8,600 nucleotides of DNA from JAHDCE01 sp051275765 (GTDB lineage: Bacteria > Bacteroidota > Bacteroidia > Chitinophagales > Saprospiraceae): NCBI GenBank assembly GCA_051275765.1, contig JBNMOV010000196.1, positions 1 to 8,600 on the forward strand, written 5' to 3'. The translations under genes and the position numbers were made by a program. This document shows, one piece after another, positions 6,758 through 8,600 of the stretch (the stretch's first letter is position 1; each line of letters opens with the position of its first letter). Under the pieces are notes generated by a model. It was not told the DNA's origin, made no database searches, and saw nothing but the letters and a program-made list of their open reading frames with translations.

Positions 6758-8599
6758 CTAATCCAACAATGTCACATTTCCAGTCCTGATAAACTCGTTA
6801 CCATTAAGACATTCTCCCTTAAAATAATACGTATATACCCCTGTATTCAAAACCTTGCCTCGGAATGTACCGTTCCAGTATTTACTGACGTCTTTCGTCT
6901 CGTAAACCAACTGACCCCAACGGTTATAGATTCTCAATAGATCCAAACTCGCCAATGAACCGTACTGTATCACTAGTTCGTCGTTCCTTCCATCGCCGTT
7001 AGGAGATATGATATTCGGTATGATCAATTCACCTATGGAACAATCATTATTAACCTTCAATTGGATGCTCGCTTCAGCAGTACAGCCATTCGTATTTGTT
7101 ACGATAACTGTATAAATAATAGTTGACATTGGACTAACTGTAATCTCTCTGCAATCATCACAAATCACATTCCCCATATCATCGATCCACTGGTAAGTGT
7201 ACGCGAAAGGATATGCTGTTGCCAATATCTTCACAGATCTTCCTGCTACGATTGTCGTCAGGCCATCTTCTATATCTATCTCGATTACAGGTACTTGATT
7301 CACTACAACGGTAGCCGTAGCAGAAATAATTTCTCCTCTACAACCAACTATTGTTGCAGTATAAGTCGTCGTTTCAGCTGGTGTAGCGATAGGGTTTGGA
7401 CAGTCTACGCAACTCAATTTGTATGCTGGTGACCAATGAATATTAGCCTCTGTATTAGAAATAAGCTCAATCGATTCGCCAAGGCAAATCTCTCCGCCCT
7501 CCACTTCTAATAAAGGATCTCCTATAATCGTCACGAAGATATTCAGGATGCTATCACAGCCAGAAGTCGCAGTCTGCAAGTTGATCGTATGCCAGCCAGC
7601 GTCGCTGATTGCTGTCGTTCCGTAGTAAGCGATTTCTCCATCACAAATAGATATGCTATCTATAGATTCGAATGAAGTGATACTCTGAATATTGTAATTA
7701 ATAATACTATCACAACCTCCTAATGAAAGATAAGTTTCTGTATAAAAACCTGCTTCGTACCAGATTCCGCTTATCAATAATGAATCGTTATCACAAACAT
7801 CATAGTCGATAGTTTCATTGAAATTATCGTATACAATTATTTCAGTATTCACGATACTATCACAGCCGTAATAGGAAATGAATACATCGGTATAGATACC
7901 TGCCTCTACTCCAGAATTAGCAGCTTCGCCTTCACACATTTCCATCACCACATCTATTTCGATTTCATCACTAATGATAACATCTGTAGTAATTATACTA
8001 TCACAACCGTTTTGGGAGGTATAGGTATTTGTATGAACACCAGATTCTGTAATTAATTCTCCATTCAACTCAATAGTACTGCCATTACACAGATTAATTG
8101 TTTCCACTTCATTGAATACGTCGAGGACAGTCAGATTGGTAATAATTATGCTGTCACAACCGTTTATCGTTGATAGGCTGTCAATATATTGACCAGAAAT
8201 GGTATAAACCGATGTCTCAACCTCATATTCTTCCCCTTCGCAGATAACCATATCATCGACTATTAAGAATTCAGCATATACGATAATCGTGGTCGTAACT
8301 ATACTGTCGCAGCCAGAAGTCGCAGTCAGTATGTCTATATAGATTCCATCCATATCATAAATGCTACTGCCTACCACAATCTCTTCTCCTGTACATATCT
8401 CTAATATCTGTGAGAACTGTATCTCATTCACTATTGTCAATACAGTCGTAATTATACTATCGCAACCACTTACTGATGTGAATGTATCTGTATAGGTTCC
8501 GCTTGCAGAATAGGTGTTTGTTCCTATTGTAATGCTTTCGCCTTCACAGATGGATAATTCATTTGTAGTAGCAATCTCGTCTGACACTGTCAAGACAGT
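6758..8599 (-). CDS. Large repeat protein with type B T9SS (gliding-motility-associated) sorting domain, 5' end outside window
   Basis: The frame is open from the right edge (8599) to a TAG at 6758-6760 (613 residues visible). A TTG near 8591-8593 could be taken as a start, but the codons before it (Thr-Val-Leu) already match the repeat consensus, so the gene starts outside the window. Numbering from 8599, residues 15 to about 365 are seven repeats of about 50 residues, each with a Cys-Glu/Asp-Gly-Glu-like start and a GCDSI core. About 370-440 is an Ig/PKD-like domain (HWSPAYKLSCVDCPNP, then TTTYTATI), and about 440-518 is another (YTYQWIDDMGN, CDDC). The last 95 or so residues are the type B sorting domain: IPNIISPNGDGRNDE, LRIYNRWGQLVYE, WNGTFRG, NTGVYTYYF. 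Family knowledge says such proteins are exported by T9SS and kept on the surface, often as adhesins. No enzymatic domain is visible. A strong terminator lies 25 bases downstream. Confidence 0.93.
   Translation of the reverse strand, partial: TVLTVSDEIATTNELSICEGESITIGTNTYSASGTYTDTFTSVSGCDSIITTVLTIVNEIQFSQILEICTGEEIVVGSSIYDMDGIYIDILTATSGCDSIVTTTIIVYAEFLIVDDMVICEGEEYEVETSVYTISGQYIDSLSTINGCDSIIITNLTVLDVFNEVETINLCNGSTIELNGELITESGVHTNTYTSQNGCDSIITTDVIISDEIEIDVVMEMCEGEAANSGVEAGIYTDVFISYYGCDSIVNTEIIVYDNFNETIDYDVCDNDSLLISGIWYEAGFYTETYLSLGGCDSIINYNIQSITSFESIDSISICDGEIAYYGTTAISDAGWHTINLQTATSGCDSILNIFVTIIGDPLLEVEGGEICLGESIELISNTEANIHWSPAYKLSCVDCPNPIATPAETTTYTATIVGCRGEIISATATVVVNQVPVIEIDIEDGLTTIVAGRSVKILATAYPFAYTYQWIDDMGNVICDDCREITVSPMSTIIYTVIVTNTNGCTAEASIQLKVNNDCSIGELIIPNIISPNGDGRNDELVIQYGSLASLDLLRIYNRWGQLVYETKDVSKYWNGTFRGKVLNTGVYTYYFKGECLNGNEFIRTGNVTLLD
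7545..8560 (-). repeat. Seven tandem Cys-containing repeats (GCDSI type) in the type B protein gene
   Basis: The GCDSI core recurs seven times on the - strand, from about 8467 down to about 7547, spaced about 150 bases or 50 residues apart. Each unit runs roughly: Ile-Cys-Glu-Gly-Glu, a short strand ending in Tyr, Gly-x-Tyr-Thr-Asp, Gly-Cys-Asp-Ser-Ile, then a Thr/Val strand. Two Cys per unit suggest one disulfide per repeat after export. Copies differ clearly in sequence; the fifth (CEGEAANSG) is a few residues shorter. The array continues past the right edge. Confidence 0.88.
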
Positions 8600-8600
8600 T

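Noticed and set aside
7559..8326. Two copies of a CAGCCAGAAGTCGCAGTC string as a possible regulatory repeat
   Set aside because: Both encode the same Thr-Ala-Thr-Ser-Gly-Cys part of the protein repeat, so they are explained by the repeat array.

Overview
The window looks like an AT-rich Bacteroidota chromosome, plausibly of the Saprospiraceae/Flavobacteriia type; the exact group is inference. The basis is two large repetitive surface proteins ending in type IX secretion system (T9SS) sorting domains, weak Shine-Dalgarno signals, and a promoter candidate of the Bacteroidota TTTG/TAnnTTTG form.

Layout. (1) Bases 2-4540, + strand: 3' part of a giant secreted adhesin-like gene. It has nested Ig/PKD-like repeats, two cohesin-like regions around a dockerin-like calcium-loop segment, and a type A T9SS C-terminal domain. 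Its reading frame runs off the left edge, so the true start is outside the window. (2) Bases 4541-4855: intergenic DNA with two near-identical hairpin terminators and a promoter candidate for the next gene. (3) Bases 4856-5782, + strand: glsA, a complete 308-residue glutaminase with all recalled active-site positions present. (4) Bases about 5798-6620, - strand: a decayed region. It holds a lipoprotein pseudogene with a stop codon inside its signal peptide, a short element bounded by 19-bp perfect inverted repeats that cuts the pseudogene off, and a C-terminal coding remnant. (5) Bases 6692-6732: strong terminator for the - strand. (6) Bases 6758-8599, - strand: 3' part of a second large secreted protein, with seven cysteine-containing repeats of about 50 residues, two Ig/PKD-like domains and a type B (gliding-motility-associated) T9SS sorting domain. 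Its frame runs off the right edge.

How the genes relate. The two big proteins converge on the centre and would both be exported through T9SS, by different classes of sorting signal. The glutaminase is a single-gene unit with its own promoter candidate and has no evident link to them. The centre of the window is a site of gene decay and small-element insertion. I see no defence system, CRISPR array, tRNA, rRNA or transposase gene. The least explained items are the palindromic element at 6058-6236, the broken lipoprotein beside it, and the modular arrangement of the first adhesin.
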